Source: JBAUHN01 sp049680295 (GTDB taxonomy: Bacteria > Pseudomonadota > Alphaproteobacteria > Rhodobacterales > Rhodobacteraceae). From it: a stretch of DNA of 15,124 bases. The notes beneath the pieces are model-generated. The model saw only the letters and a list, made by a program, of their open reading frames with translations, did no database searches and was not told the origin of the DNA. This document shows positions 1-7,756 of the stretch, one piece after another. Where the stretch lies: contig JBAUHN010000435.1 of NCBI GenBank assembly GCA_049680295.1, positions 1-15,124 on the forward strand, written 5' to 3'. Position 1 is the first letter of the stretch. Each line of letters opens with the position of its first letter. The position numbers were made by a program, and so were the translations under genes.

Positions 1-111
1 GCGCTGCCCCATACCCCGCGATATTTGAACCAATTGGAAGCTGAGGGCCGCTTGTCAATTGGGGGCAGTGGACGCAAGATGCAGCGCAGAGCCGGGTGTG
101 GCAGCCTGTAG
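1..111 (+). other. Possible 3' end of an upstream coding region (unidentified)
   Basis: Frame 1 is open from the first base to a TAG at 109-111 and would encode 36 residues including TPRYLNQLEAEGRL and a basic tail. Frame 3 is also open, but only to a TGA at 42-44, so either frame could be the tail of the gene before cdd. If frame 1 is real, its stop lies 17 bases before the chosen cdd start and it would belong to the same transcript. I do not recognise the peptide. Too little sequence is present to separate a true C-terminus from chance. Confidence 0.25.
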
Positions 112-128
112 AAATGCGGAGCATTAAA

Positions 129-518
129 ATGACGTTAAAACAGGCAAGTATTGCGGTGCGGGAAAATGCGTATGCACCCTATTCAAAGTTCAAAGTTGGT
201 GCGGCCATTCGTGCGACATCGGGAAAGATCTATGTGGGGTGCAATGTAGAGAACGTCGCATATCCCGAAGGGACATGTGCCGAAGCCGGTGCGATCGCTG
301 CGATGGTTGCTGCTGGGGACACGACAATTTCCGAGGTCTATGTGGTCGCAGGCTCGCCAATGCCGGTGACGCCCTGTGGCGGATGTCGGCAAAAGTTAGC
401 AGAGTTTGGGGCGCAGGGTGTCGTTGTGACGATGGCGACAACGGGCGGAATTGAACAGACCGCGACCCTGGCGGAATTGTTGCCCGGCGCCTTTGGCGTG
501 GCGCATTTTGAGGGGTGA
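129..518 (+). CDS. cdd: Cytidine deaminase
   Basis: Hydrolytically deaminates cytidine and deoxycytidine to uridine and deoxyuridine in the cytoplasm, the first step of pyrimidine nucleoside salvage. The 129-residue product matches the usual short homotetrameric family (about 130 residues). Visible motifs are the N-terminal ENAYAPYSKFKVGAA, the substrate-binding NVEN (39-42), the zinc/catalytic CAE (C50, catalytic E52) and PCGGCRQ (82-88), where C83 and C86 complete a three-cysteine zinc site. The ATG at 129 is chosen because GGAG (118-121) lies 7 bases upstream and the protein then begins like its relatives; GTG 96 and ATG 114 are in frame but add an unconserved leader. It is the first complete gene of a deo/upp run, with deoA starting 4 bases after its stop. 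Oddity: the residue after CAE is Ala53, where the Bacillus tetrameric enzyme has an arginine. Confidence 0.95.
   Translation: MTLKQASIAVRENAYAPYSKFKVGAAIRATSGKIYVGCNVENVAYPEGTCAEAGAIAAMVAAGDTTISEVYVVAGSPMPVTPCGGCRQKLAEFGAQGVVVTMATTGGIEQTATLAELLPGAFGVAHFEG
511..515 (+). promoter_or_regulatory. Ribosome binding site of deoA inside the end of cdd
   Basis: AGGGG lies in the last codons of cdd, 7 bases before the ATG at 523. It fixes the deoA start and indicates translation coupled to cdd. Confidence 0.7.
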
Positions 519-522
519 TCGA

Positions 523-1827
523 ATGAATGCACGCGATATTATTGCCCAGTTGCGGCGGGGTAAAGTCCCCGATGCGAAAGCACTGGAGTGGATGGCCCAA
601 GGGTTGGCGGACGGGGCGGTCAGTGATGCGCAAGCCGGTGCATTCGCGATGGCCGTATGCCTGAATGGGTTGGATGATGCCGGTTGTGTGGCCCTGACGT
701 TGGCAATGCGTGACAGTGGGCGCGTGTTGCACTGGGATATGAACGGGCCGGTGTTGGACAAGCATTCAACGGGCGGCGTGGGCGATTGTGTGTCCTTGGT
801 TTTGGCGCCTGCATTGGCGGCATGTGGTGCATTTGTTCCAATGATTTCCGGCAGGGGCCTTGGCCATACCGGCGGTACGCTCGATAAACTGGAAGCGATT
901 CCGGGATTGCAAACCGGCGTGCAAGAGGATCGGTTTCGCGATGTCGTCGCTCATGCGGGCTGCGCAATTGTCGGGGCCAGTGCTGACATCTCACCGGCTG
1001 ATCGGCGGCTTTATGCGGTACGTGACGTGACGTCGACGGTTGATAGTCTGGAGCTGATAACTGCCTCAATCTTATCAAAAAAATTAGCGGCGGGGCTGGA
1101 TGGTCTGGTGCTTGATGTCAAGGTTGGCAGTGGCGCATTTATGAAAGATATGTCTGGGGCACAAGCGTTGGCGCAGGCATTGACCCGGACGGCAAATGCT
1201 GTGGGTTGTCCAACTGCGGCTTTGATAACCGACATGAGCCAACCTGTTGTTCCAAGTCTGGGCAATGCGTTGGAAGTGGCGGAAGTGATGCGGGTTCTGA
1301 CCGGTCAGACCACAGGAGCGATATTGGCGTTGTCAGCTGCCTTGGGGGGCGTTTTGCTGGCAAAGTCGGGTCTGTCCAAGGATATAAAAACGGGCGAAAA
1401 AGCCATTGCGGCGGCCCTTCAGGATGGACGGGCAGCTGAACGATTTGGCCGAATGGTTGCGGGATTGGGCGGACCGGTTGAATTTGTCGAAAACTGGCAG
1501 AGATTTTTACCCGAAGCACCGGTGATCCGTGAGGTTCTGGCGCCAAAATCGGGCTATGTGGGCGCCATCAATGGTGAGGCTCTGGGGCTGGCGGTGGTAG
1601 ATTTGGGCGGTGGCCGCCGTGTTGAGAGCGATGTGGTCGACCCAGCTGTCGGACTGTCGTCGGTGGTGCGATTGGGTGAGAAAGTCTCAAAGGGGCAATC
1701 GGTAGCGGTTGTGCATGCAGCGCGCCCGACGGCAGCAGATCAAGCTGCGGAAAAGGTGCATAAAGCCATATCAATATCCGGCAAGAAACCTGCAGTTCCG
1801 GAACTCATTCATGAAAGGGTAGGATGA
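523..1827 (+). CDS. deoA: Thymidine phosphorylase
   Basis: Reversibly phosphorolyses thymidine and deoxyuridine to the free base plus 2-deoxyribose-1-phosphate, the substrate of the next gene's enzyme. The 434-residue product compares with 440 in E. coli. It carries the phosphate-binding KHSTGGVGD (80-88), the family signature SGRGLGHTGGTLDKLE (109-124), and YAVRDVTSTVDS to ASILSKK (164-187). R167, S182 and K186 align with the E. coli base-binding residues R171, S186 and K190 at a constant offset of four. The C-terminal third is the pyrimidine-nucleoside phosphorylase lid domain (APKSGYVGAI onward). The ATG at 523 is chosen over the earlier in-frame start at 451 because it follows AGGGG with 7-base spacing and gives the family N-terminus. 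The stop overlaps the deoB start. A run of seven A at 1077-1083 encodes the conserved KK and needs no frameshift. Confidence 0.97.
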   Translation: MNARDIIAQLRRGKVPDAKALEWMAQGLADGAVSDAQAGAFAMAVCLNGLDDAGCVALTLAMRDSGRVLHWDMNGPVLDKHSTGGVGDCVSLVLAPALAACGAFVPMISGRGLGHTGGTLDKLEAIPGLQTGVQEDRFRDVVAHAGCAIVGASADISPADRRLYAVRDVTSTVDSLELITASILSKKLAAGLDGLVLDVKVGSGAFMKDMSGAQALAQALTRTANAVGCPTAALITDMSQPVVPSLGNALEVAEVMRVLTGQTTGAILALSAALGGVLLAKSGLSKDIKTGEKAIAAALQDGRAAERFGRMVAGLGGPVEFVENWQRFLPEAPVIREVLAPKSGYVGAINGEALGLAVVDLGGGRRVESDVVDPAVGLSSVVRLGEKVSKGQSVAVVHAARPTAADQAAEKVHKAISISGKKPAVPELIHERVG

Positions 1828-3017
1828 TGGCGCGGGCATTTCTTGCGGTTATGGATTCAGTTGGCATAGGCGGCGCCCCCGATGCGGGCGCGTTTTTCAA
1901 TGGCGATCTGGCGGATACGGGCGCAAATACGTTTGGCCATATCGTGCAAGCCTGTGATGACGGTCGGGCAGACGGTGGTCGCAGCGGCCCGATGAAAGTG
2001 CCGAACCTTGCTGCTTTGGGTATTGGACGGGCGGTGGAATTGGCCAGCGGACTAAACTTGACAGCGCTGGAATGCGACTTGACCGGGATGTGGGGGGCAG
2101 CGACGGAAACCTCCATTGGAAAGGACACCCCGTCGGGGCATTGGGAATTGGCAGGTCTGCCGGTTCCGTGGGCCTGGCATTACTTTAAGGATGAAACAAA
2201 TTCTTTTCCCGCAGATTTGGTGGAGTACGTCGCGAAATCGGCCGGGACCGCAGGGATATTGGGTAATTGTCATGCGCCCGGCACCGCGATCATCGAATCA
2301 CTTGGTGCTGAACATATGCGAAGTGGCCGGCCGATTTGCTATACCTCCGCCGACAGCGTGTTCCAGATTGCAGCGCATGAGGAGACTTTTGGATTGCAGC
2401 GGCTTTTGGATCTATGCGCGGCGATTGCCCCTAAGCTGCACGAAAAGAAGGTCGGGCGGGTGATTGCGCGGCCATTTGTTGGGGACGAGGCGCGCGGCTT
2501 CAAACGCACGCCAAACAGGCGTGATTTTGCCATTAATCCGCCGGCTCCGGTGTTGACCAATTGGCTACAAGATGCGGGAAGGCGCGTTTATGCTATTGGA
2601 AAAATTGGAGATATTTTTTCGATGCAGGGTATAGATGAGCTGCGCAAAGGCCCAGACGATGTTTTGATGCAACATCTGCACGATCTGGTCGAAACCGCGC
2701 AAGAGGGCAGTTTTACCTTTGCCAATTTCGTTGAATTTGACAGTCTTTATGGGCATCGCCGTGACGTGTCCGGATATGCGCGCGCGTTGGAATGGTTTGA
2801 CGTTGAGATTGGTAAAGTTCTGGGCAAACTGCGCAACGGCGACATTCTGATCCTGACCGCAGATCATGGAAATGACCCGACATGGGCGGGCACTGATCAC
2901 ACGCGTGAGCGGGTGCCTGTTTTGATCGCGGGCCTTGGGTCAGGGACGATAGGGCATATCGGGTTTCGCGATGTTGCGCACATTGTTGCGCGTCATTTGA
3001 ACGTCGAACACCCCTAG
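1824..3017 (+). CDS. deoB: Phosphopentomutase
   Basis: Interconverts (deoxy)ribose-1-phosphate and (deoxy)ribose-5-phosphate, linking nucleoside phosphorolysis to central carbon metabolism. A binuclear-metal enzyme of the alkaline phosphatase superfamily. Visible elements are VMDSVGIGG (metal Asp11), KDTPSGHWE (100-108, phosphoacceptor Thr102), RPFVG, the cap-domain NRRDFAINPP, EFDSLYGHRRD (304-314) and TADHGNDPTWAGTDHTRE (345-362) with metal ligands D347, H348 and H359. The 397-residue length is close to the roughly 400 usual for the family. The start overlaps the deoA TGA, and a second ATG at 1827 is equally possible: GGG at 1817-1819 gives 4-base spacing to the first ATG and 7 to the second. 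No catalytic residue appears missing. Confidence 0.96.
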   Translation: MMARAFLAVMDSVGIGGAPDAGAFFNGDLADTGANTFGHIVQACDDGRADGGRSGPMKVPNLAALGIGRAVELASGLNLTALECDLTGMWGAATETSIGKDTPSGHWELAGLPVPWAWHYFKDETNSFPADLVEYVAKSAGTAGILGNCHAPGTAIIESLGAEHMRSGRPICYTSADSVFQIAAHEETFGLQRLLDLCAAIAPKLHEKKVGRVIARPFVGDEARGFKRTPNRRDFAINPPAPVLTNWLQDAGRRVYAIGKIGDIFSMQGIDELRKGPDDVLMQHLHDLVETAQEGSFTFANFVEFDSLYGHRRDVSGYARALEWFDVEIGKVLGKLRNGDILILTADHGNDPTWAGTDHTRERVPVLIAGLGSGTIGHIGFRDVAHIVARHLNVEHP

Positions 3018-3018
3018 T

Positions 3019-3076
3019 CGCGCCGCGCAAACTGTGCGATTTGATGCTTGGGCTTGAAGCGAGAGGTTGCGGCGCG
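3019..3076 (+). repeat. 8-bp inverted repeat in the deoB-upp gap
   Basis: CGCGCCGC at 3019-3026 is the exact reverse complement of GCGGCGCG at 3069-3076, with a 42-base loop. G-T wobble pairs can extend it at either end. It occupies most of the 105-base gap in an otherwise tightly packed operon. No T-run follows, so it is not a standard terminator. It could stabilise or separate the upp message, or be chance in GC-rich DNA. Confidence 0.3.
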
Positions 3077-3122
3077 GGGACATTCGCGGCAAAACGCTGT
3101 AACCAGCAAAGGAACCTGCCAA

Positions 3123-3755
3123 ATGTCCGAACACCTGACTGTCGTTGATCACCCATTGGTGCAACATAAACTGACATTGATGCGGGACCGCGATACATCC
3201 ACGGCAGTGTTTCGGCAGCTGTTGCGTGAAATCAGCCAACTTTTGGCCTATGAGGTGACGCGCGGGTTGCCGATGACAACGAAATGCATCGAAACGCCGA
3301 TGGAAACGATGGACGCGCCGACGCTGGATGGTAAAAAACTGGCGCTGATTTCGATACTTAGGGCTGGAAACGGGTTGCTGGATGGCGTGCTGGAACTGAT
3401 CCCGTCTGCGCGTGTCGGATTTGTTGGCCTCTACCGAGATGAAGAGACGCTTAAACCTGTGCAGTACTATTTCAAAGTACCTGAAGCACTGGAAGACCGT
3501 CTTGTGATCGCAGTTGATCCGATGCTGGCCACCGGAAACAGTTCGGTCGCGGCAATTGATCTGCTGAAACAGGCGGGTGCGACGAACCTGCGGTTCTTGT
3601 GTCTGCTGGCCGCGCCCGAGGGAATCGCCCGAATGAAAGAGGCCCATCCCGATGTGCCTATTGTCACTGCTTCTGTGGATAAATGCCTGAATGATGTTGG
3701 ATATATCGTACCCGGTCTTGGCGATGCCGGGGATCGGATGTTTGGCACCAAATAA
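3123..3755 (+). CDS. upp: Uracil phosphoribosyltransferase
   Basis: Condenses uracil with PRPP to form UMP, recovering the base released by upstream phosphorolysis. The 210-residue product matches the family (about 208-210). Visible elements are the N-terminal VVDHPLVQHKLTLMRD, the ILRAG stretch (78-82), VGLYRDEET, the PRPP-binding loop VIAVDPMLATGNS (128-140), and the uracil-binding C-terminus GYIVPGLGDAGDRMFGTK. The ATG at 3123 follows AAAGGA (3108-3113) at good spacing; an upstream in-frame start at 3048 would add a leader unlike the family. It sits 105 bases after deoB, so it may be co-transcribed or partly independent. No adenosine deaminase gene lies between them. Confidence 0.96.
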   Translation: MSEHLTVVDHPLVQHKLTLMRDRDTSTAVFRQLLREISQLLAYEVTRGLPMTTKCIETPMETMDAPTLDGKKLALISILRAGNGLLDGVLELIPSARVGFVGLYRDEETLKPVQYYFKVPEALEDRLVIAVDPMLATGNSSVAAIDLLKQAGATNLRFLCLLAAPEGIARMKEAHPDVPIVTASVDKCLNDVGYIVPGLGDAGDRMFGTK

Positions 3756-3842
3756 AAGTCTTTGATCGGCGCGTTTTGGGCGGCAGTGCTTTACTCGGGC
3801 GGGCGCATGAGGCACCCTTAACACACTTGGTGTGGGGCCTGT

Positions 3843-4958
3843 ATGATGTTGCTGAACAGATTTATTTTCGGATGTATTATTGTCTTGTCATTGGCAGTTG
3901 CAGTTGTCGCACAGACGGCTGAAGCGCAGACGCTTAGGCGCGATCAAGGCCCGAAAGAGTATCCACCCAGCTCATACGCGGGCAAACAGTATATCGACAG
4001 CGCCGGATGCGCCTATATCCGTGCGGGCATTGACGGCCTCGTCACATGGGTGCCCAGAGTGTCACGCGACCGCAAAGTGCTATGTGGATTTGAACCGTCG
4101 CTGGCAGGACCGGTTGCTGCCGCAGCGCCGAAACAACCCCCGGCCACGGACCTCGTTGAGATAAAACCCGATGGTACCGACGCGGCCCCTGCCAAAAAAA
4201 CCACAGCGCAGGCCGCGCGCGTTGCCCCCACCAAAAAGCCGGTGCGCCGCCGAACCGTTCGCGCCGCGCAACCCGCCGGAATTGTCTATGAAACCAGCAC
4301 GATTGATGGTGCCGTCCAGGGCACAATCAGCGGCGCAACCCGTGTGCTGCCAAAGCACGTTTATATTGCGCGTCAAAACACCGGCACAATCAAAACTCCA
4401 AAAGGGTACGCGCCCGTGTGGGAAGACGACCGTTTGAACCCACGTCGCGCCGAGCAATCGCTGACAGGTATCGCACAAACCAAGTTAGTCTGGACATCGA
4501 CCGTGCCCAGACGTCTGGTCGATCAAAGCACCGGGCAGGACCTGACTGCAAAAATCGCGCTGGTATATCCCTATACGGATGCCGCAACCCAACGGCGCGA
4601 ATTGGGCAAGGTTACTATTGTACGGATCGACGGAAAGCTGGCGAAACGGGTTGTGCGCAATCGCCGAGCCGCCCAACCGGTGATCTCATCGCGCTCAAAA
4701 CCGGCAGCACCGGCGAAAGTTTCAATCGCAAATGGACGCTATGTTCAGATTGGGACATATGCAAGAACCGCGAATATGCGTGCGACGGTTGCGCGGATAC
4801 AAAAGGTCGGCCTGCCGGTCAAAGTTCGGAAATTCACCCGGGGCGGCAAGGCATACCAAACACTGGTCACCGGCCCGTTCGGCAGTGATCGTGATTTGCG
4901 CACGGCGTTGTCCCGGGTTCAGGCGGCAGGCTATGCGGACGCATTTGTACGCAAATAG
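3843..4958 (+). CDS. Secreted SPOR-domain protein
   Basis: Encodes 371 residues. Residues 1-28 form a Sec-type signal peptide: a hydrophobic FIFGCIIVLSLAVAVVA core with likely cleavage after AEA (A28). A small conserved-looking block around 50-84 contains two cysteines (C56, C81) that could form a disulfide in the periplasm. A long Ala/Pro/Lys/Arg-rich linker follows (about 88-140), then a middle region without a recognised fold (145-270), and a C-terminal SPOR domain (297-371, beginning GRYVQIGTYA and containing YQTLVTGPFGS). SPOR domains bind denuded peptidoglycan at division sites, so a cell-envelope or division role is inferred; no catalytic domain is seen. ATG 3843 is followed directly by another ATG at 3846, and GGGG at 3834-3837 is a plausible ribosome site. 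It is 87 bases after upp with no clear terminator between, and ends 9 bases from the convergent next gene. Confidence 0.85.
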   Translation: MMLLNRFIFGCIIVLSLAVAVVAQTAEAQTLRRDQGPKEYPPSSYAGKQYIDSAGCAYIRAGIDGLVTWVPRVSRDRKVLCGFEPSLAGPVAAAAPKQPPATDLVEIKPDGTDAAPAKKTTAQAARVAPTKKPVRRRTVRAAQPAGIVYETSTIDGAVQGTISGATRVLPKHVYIARQNTGTIKTPKGYAPVWEDDRLNPRRAEQSLTGIAQTKLVWTSTVPRRLVDQSTGQDLTAKIALVYPYTDAATQRRELGKVTIVRIDGKLAKRVVRNRRAAQPVISSRSKPAAPAKVSIANGRYVQIGTYARTANMRATVARIQKVGLPVKVRKFTRGGKAYQTLVTGPFGSDRDLRTALSRVQAAGYADAFVRK

Positions 4959-4967
4959 TCTCGGACT

Positions 4968-5981
4968 TTAGCCGCCGCAAATGCTTTGCAGCCGCAGCCA
5001 GTCTGAATCGCTGAGAAGTGGCGCGGGTGGCTGCCCGGCCATTGGGTCGCCCTCGATCAGGTCCAGAACCGTCTCGCCAGTCACATCGCGTGCATAGGCG
5101 TAGGGGGTACTGCGCAATTCAGCCGCCTGAAAGGTTTCAAGCAGGGCCACGCTGTCAGGGATCGGACGCGGTGTTTTTAACAAAAATTCAGCATAGCTAT
5201 CCAGGATGCTGCTTTCCAGATTGCCGGTGGTCAACAATCGAAAACTGGCCCATGCGCCACTGACAGACAGCAAGTCCCGCAATGGGTCACTGCTGCGTCG
5301 CAAAGTAGCCTCGGCCAGAGCATATCCCGCGATCACGTCAGGTTCTTCGAAATCCTCGACCAATGCGCGGTTCAACAATGTATGGTTGCCGGGCAGACTA
5401 AGACTGGTGGCGATGCCATCGGGTAGTATTGTAAGCGTCCCGGCATCCAGCCTGCCAGACAGGGTGGCCAACGCGCGTTTGCCGGCAGAATCTGCACATG
5501 GCGCGCCCGACAGCCGCTCAATCCGGGCCAACAATGCCGTGCCGATTTCCGCGCGCTTTACATCCGGCACAACCGAGATCGCGTGGTCAATCAACGCGCC
5601 GGGAACCCAGAAAAATCCCACAGCCGCGACCGCCGAAACAGATGCCAAAACACCAAGCCATCTTAACCTTCCGGGGTGGGGTCTGGTTTTTTCAACGGCC
5701 CGCCGTAAGGTCTCAATCGCCTCAATCATCTCGGCTTCGGCTTCGGGCAATTCAAGGGTTTCGCCCGGATCACCATCGGGATGAAAAACCGCCGGGTAGT
5801 CAGTTGAGTTGCTGCGATTGACCGCCGCCAAAGACCAATGCGCCAGCGCTTGATCCGTCAGATCAGTGATCATCAACGTCGCATCCCCGATCGAGGCGAC
5901 AACTTCGCGTCGTTGATCATCCGGCGACGCGCGCCACAGACCAGTCGCTTCAAGGCGTGCGTATTTGGTAAGGGCGGTCAT
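4968..5981 (-). CDS. Single-pass membrane protein resembling a degenerate M48 peptidase
   Basis: Encodes 337 residues with no confident named family. Residues 1-100 form a soluble N-terminal domain (YARLEATGLWR, IGDATLMITD, ALAHWSLAAV) that reads like a small PH-like beta domain. One membrane segment lies at about 108-126 (LGVLASVSAVAAVGFFWVPG). The remainder, presumably periplasmic, follows the plan of M48 Zn-peptidases: SLSLPGNHTLLNRALVEDF (194-212) resembles the 'FALPGG..V.RGLL' strand, then a helix, and a C-terminal SDSDWLRLQSIC (324-335) like M48 tails. The helix that should carry HExxH instead reads AGYALAEAT (218-226), so no zinc ligands are visible. The M48 relationship is an inference by pattern. 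The ATG at 5981 has only a weak upstream ribosome site. It lies 78 bases downstream of the acyl-CoA synthetase on the same strand and converges on the SPOR gene. Confidence 0.75.
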   Translation of the reverse strand: MTALTKYARLEATGLWRASPDDQRREVVASIGDATLMITDLTDQALAHWSLAAVNRSNSTDYPAVFHPDGDPGETLELPEAEAEMIEAIETLRRAVEKTRPHPGRLRWLGVLASVSAVAAVGFFWVPGALIDHAISVVPDVKRAEIGTALLARIERLSGAPCADSAGKRALATLSGRLDAGTLTILPDGIATSLSLPGNHTLLNRALVEDFEEPDVIAGYALAEATLRRSSDPLRDLLSVSGAWASFRLLTTGNLESSILDSYAEFLLKTPRPIPDSVALLETFQAAELRSTPYAYARDVTGETVLDLIEGDPMAGQPPAPLLSDSDWLRLQSICGG

Positions 5982-6059
5982 CGGATCATTTTCACTGCCA
6001 GGGCCGGTATTTTTTTACCCACCTTAACACGACTTACCCGCGCAGCAATGGCGCTTACA

Positions 6060-7688
6060 CTAAAGGGCCTGCGCCAACTTGCGAAGTTCAAATTTCTGGA
6101 TTTTGCCAGTGGATGTTTTGGGCAAATCCTGGAACACGATCTGCTTTGGCGTTTTGAACCCTGCCAAAACCTCACGGGTAAAGGCGATCAGACCCGCTGC
6201 GTCCGGCGCGGCGTTTGGTTTCAGCTCAACAAAGGCGCAAGGCACTTCGCCCCATTTGTCATCCGGTTTGGCCACAACGGCAACCAACAGCACATCTGGG
6301 TGCCCCATCAGCACGCCTTCGATTTCGACCGAGCTGATGTTTTCCCCGCCCGAGATAATGATGTCTTTGGCGCGGTCCGAAATTTGTATGTAGCCATCGC
6401 TGTGTTGCACCGCCAGATCGCCCGAGTGGAAGTACCCCCCCTGAAAGGCGTCCTTGGTGGCCTTAGGATCTTTGTAATAGCCCTTCATCACTGAATTGCC
6501 GCGAATGACAATCTGGCCTTGGGTTTGGCCATCCATCGGCACCTGGTGCATCTGGTCATCCATTACAGTGATATGTTCCATCATCGGAAAGGCCACGCCC
6601 TGACGCGCCTTGATGGCGGCTTTTTCCGGGGCGGGTCGGTCGTCCCATTCTTCGGCACGCCAGATACATTCGGTCACATGACCATAGGTTTCGGTCAGAC
6701 CGTAAACCTGGGTGATGTTGAACCCCAATGCTTCGATCTTGGACAGCGTCGCCGGGGCAGGCGGGGCGCCTGCGGTAAACACCTCAACCACATGTTCAAA
6801 GCTGCGCCTCGTTTCTTCTGGTGCATTCACAAGCATGTTCAGCACAATCGGAGCACCCCCAAAATGTGTCACGCCGTCATCCGCTATCGCATTATAAATT
6901 GCATCTGCCGTCACGTCGCGACAACAGACCAACGTGCCGCCAATCACCGGCATCATCCACGTATGGTTCCAGCCATTGCAGTGAAACAAGGGGACAATCG
7001 CCATGAAAACGGGGTGCAACTGCATGCGCCAGCTGATCACGGTGCCCATGGTCATCATATACGACCCCCGGTGGTGGCAGACCACACCTTTGGGTCGCCC
7101 GGTGGTGCCCGATGTATAGTTCAGCGAAATACTTTCCCATTCATCATCGGGCATGACCCAGGCAAAGGCCGGATCGGCAGCGGCTAAGATATCCTCGTAA
7201 GTTTGGTGGCGTCCTGTTGCAGGATAGCCTGCAGATGCATCAGGCACTTCGATCAGAATTGGCTTTGCACCATCCATATTGTCGGCAGCGGCTTCGGCCA
7301 ATGCGATGAACTGCGTGTCCACCAGCACAACTTTGGCGCCGCCATGCTCAAAAATATAGGTCACCGTATCGACATCGAGCCGGATGTTGATGGTGTTCAA
7401 CACGGCGCCACAGGCAGGTACGCCAAAATGCGCCTCGGCCTGAGCGGGCAGGTTAGGGATCAGCGTTGCCACGACGTCGCCCGATTGCACGCCCATCGCC
7501 ACCAAAGCAGAAGCCAACCGCGTGCAACGGTCATGATATTCAGCATAGCTGACACGGTGGTTGCCATAGATCACGGCCGTTCGGTCGGCAAAGACATGCG
7601 CGGCGCGGTTCAAATGTGAAAGCGGCGTCAAAGGTACATAGTTCGCCGCGCATTTGTCCAGCCCGGCCTCGTCTTCCATCCAACCCAT
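6060..7688 (-). CDS. AMP-forming acyl-CoA synthetase
   Basis: Activates a carboxylic acid, probably a medium-chain or modified fatty acid, to its acyl-CoA through an acyl-adenylate. The 542-residue product has all core ANL motifs: the P-loop YTSGTTGRPKG (191-201), the adenine-binding YGLTETYGHVT (329-339), YFHSGDLA (419-426), the hinge DRAKDIIISGGENISSVEIE (438-457) and the C-terminal PKTSTGKIQK, with adenylation lysine K529. The start NYVPLTPLSHLNRAA and overall length fit the PRK08162-type synthetases common in Alphaproteobacteria. The substrate cannot be read from sequence. ATG 7688 is chosen over the much earlier in-frame ATG at 7982 because the added 98 residues look like non-coding translation and would run into the divergent permease gene; a G-rich run (7699-7705 on this strand) lies 10 bases upstream. 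Together with the fad genes to the right it could serve beta-oxidation. Confidence 0.93.
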   Translation of the reverse strand: MGWMEDEAGLDKCAANYVPLTPLSHLNRAAHVFADRTAVIYGNHRVSYAEYHDRCTRLASALVAMGVQSGDVVATLIPNLPAQAEAHFGVPACGAVLNTINIRLDVDTVTYIFEHGGAKVVLVDTQFIALAEAAADNMDGAKPILIEVPDASAGYPATGRHQTYEDILAAADPAFAWVMPDDEWESISLNYTSGTTGRPKGVVCHHRGSYMMTMGTVISWRMQLHPVFMAIVPLFHCNGWNHTWMMPVIGGTLVCCRDVTADAIYNAIADDGVTHFGGAPIVLNMLVNAPEETRRSFEHVVEVFTAGAPPAPATLSKIEALGFNITQVYGLTETYGHVTECIWRAEEWDDRPAPEKAAIKARQGVAFPMMEHITVMDDQMHQVPMDGQTQGQIVIRGNSVMKGYYKDPKATKDAFQGGYFHSGDLAVQHSDGYIQISDRAKDIIISGGENISSVEIEGVLMGHPDVLLVAVVAKPDDKWGEVPCAFVELKPNAAPDAAGLIAFTREVLAGFKTPKQIVFQDLPKTSTGKIQKFELRKLAQAL

Positions 7689-7756
7689 GGTAAATTCACC
7701 CCCCCGATGATCTGCAGAATCCTTGCGTTCGAACCATAGAACGATATGCCAGAGAT
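7689..7756. promoter_or_regulatory. Divergent intergenic region with GTTCGAAC palindrome
   Basis: Sixty-eight bases separate the divergent acyl-CoA synthetase and permease starts and must hold both start regions. The perfect 8-base palindrome GTTCGAAC lies at 7727-7734, and a further GAAC copy begins at 7739. A regulator-binding role is possible but unproven. I cannot assign convincing -35/-10 boxes on either strand. Confidence 0.35.

Noticed and set aside
1077..1083. Run of seven A in deoA as a programmed frameshift or slippage site
   Set aside because: The run encodes the conserved KK of ASILSKK and the zero frame continues to a full-length protein; a shift would not yield a recognisable product.
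2940..3824. Long minus-strand open frame (294 codons) opposite upp and the end of deoB
   Set aside because: It is fully antisense to upp, which has all its catalytic motifs; its translation is rich in Arg/His/Gln with no recognisable domain and no ribosome site, typical of a mirror frame in GC-rich DNA.
3822..3834. CACAC-TTG-GTGTG hairpin before the SPOR gene as a terminator for upp
   Set aside because: The stem is only 5 bases and no T-run follows; it is too weak to call.
6519..7187. Plus-strand open frame (222 codons) inside the acyl-CoA synthetase
   Set aside because: Antisense shadow; the minus-strand frame carries every ANL motif.
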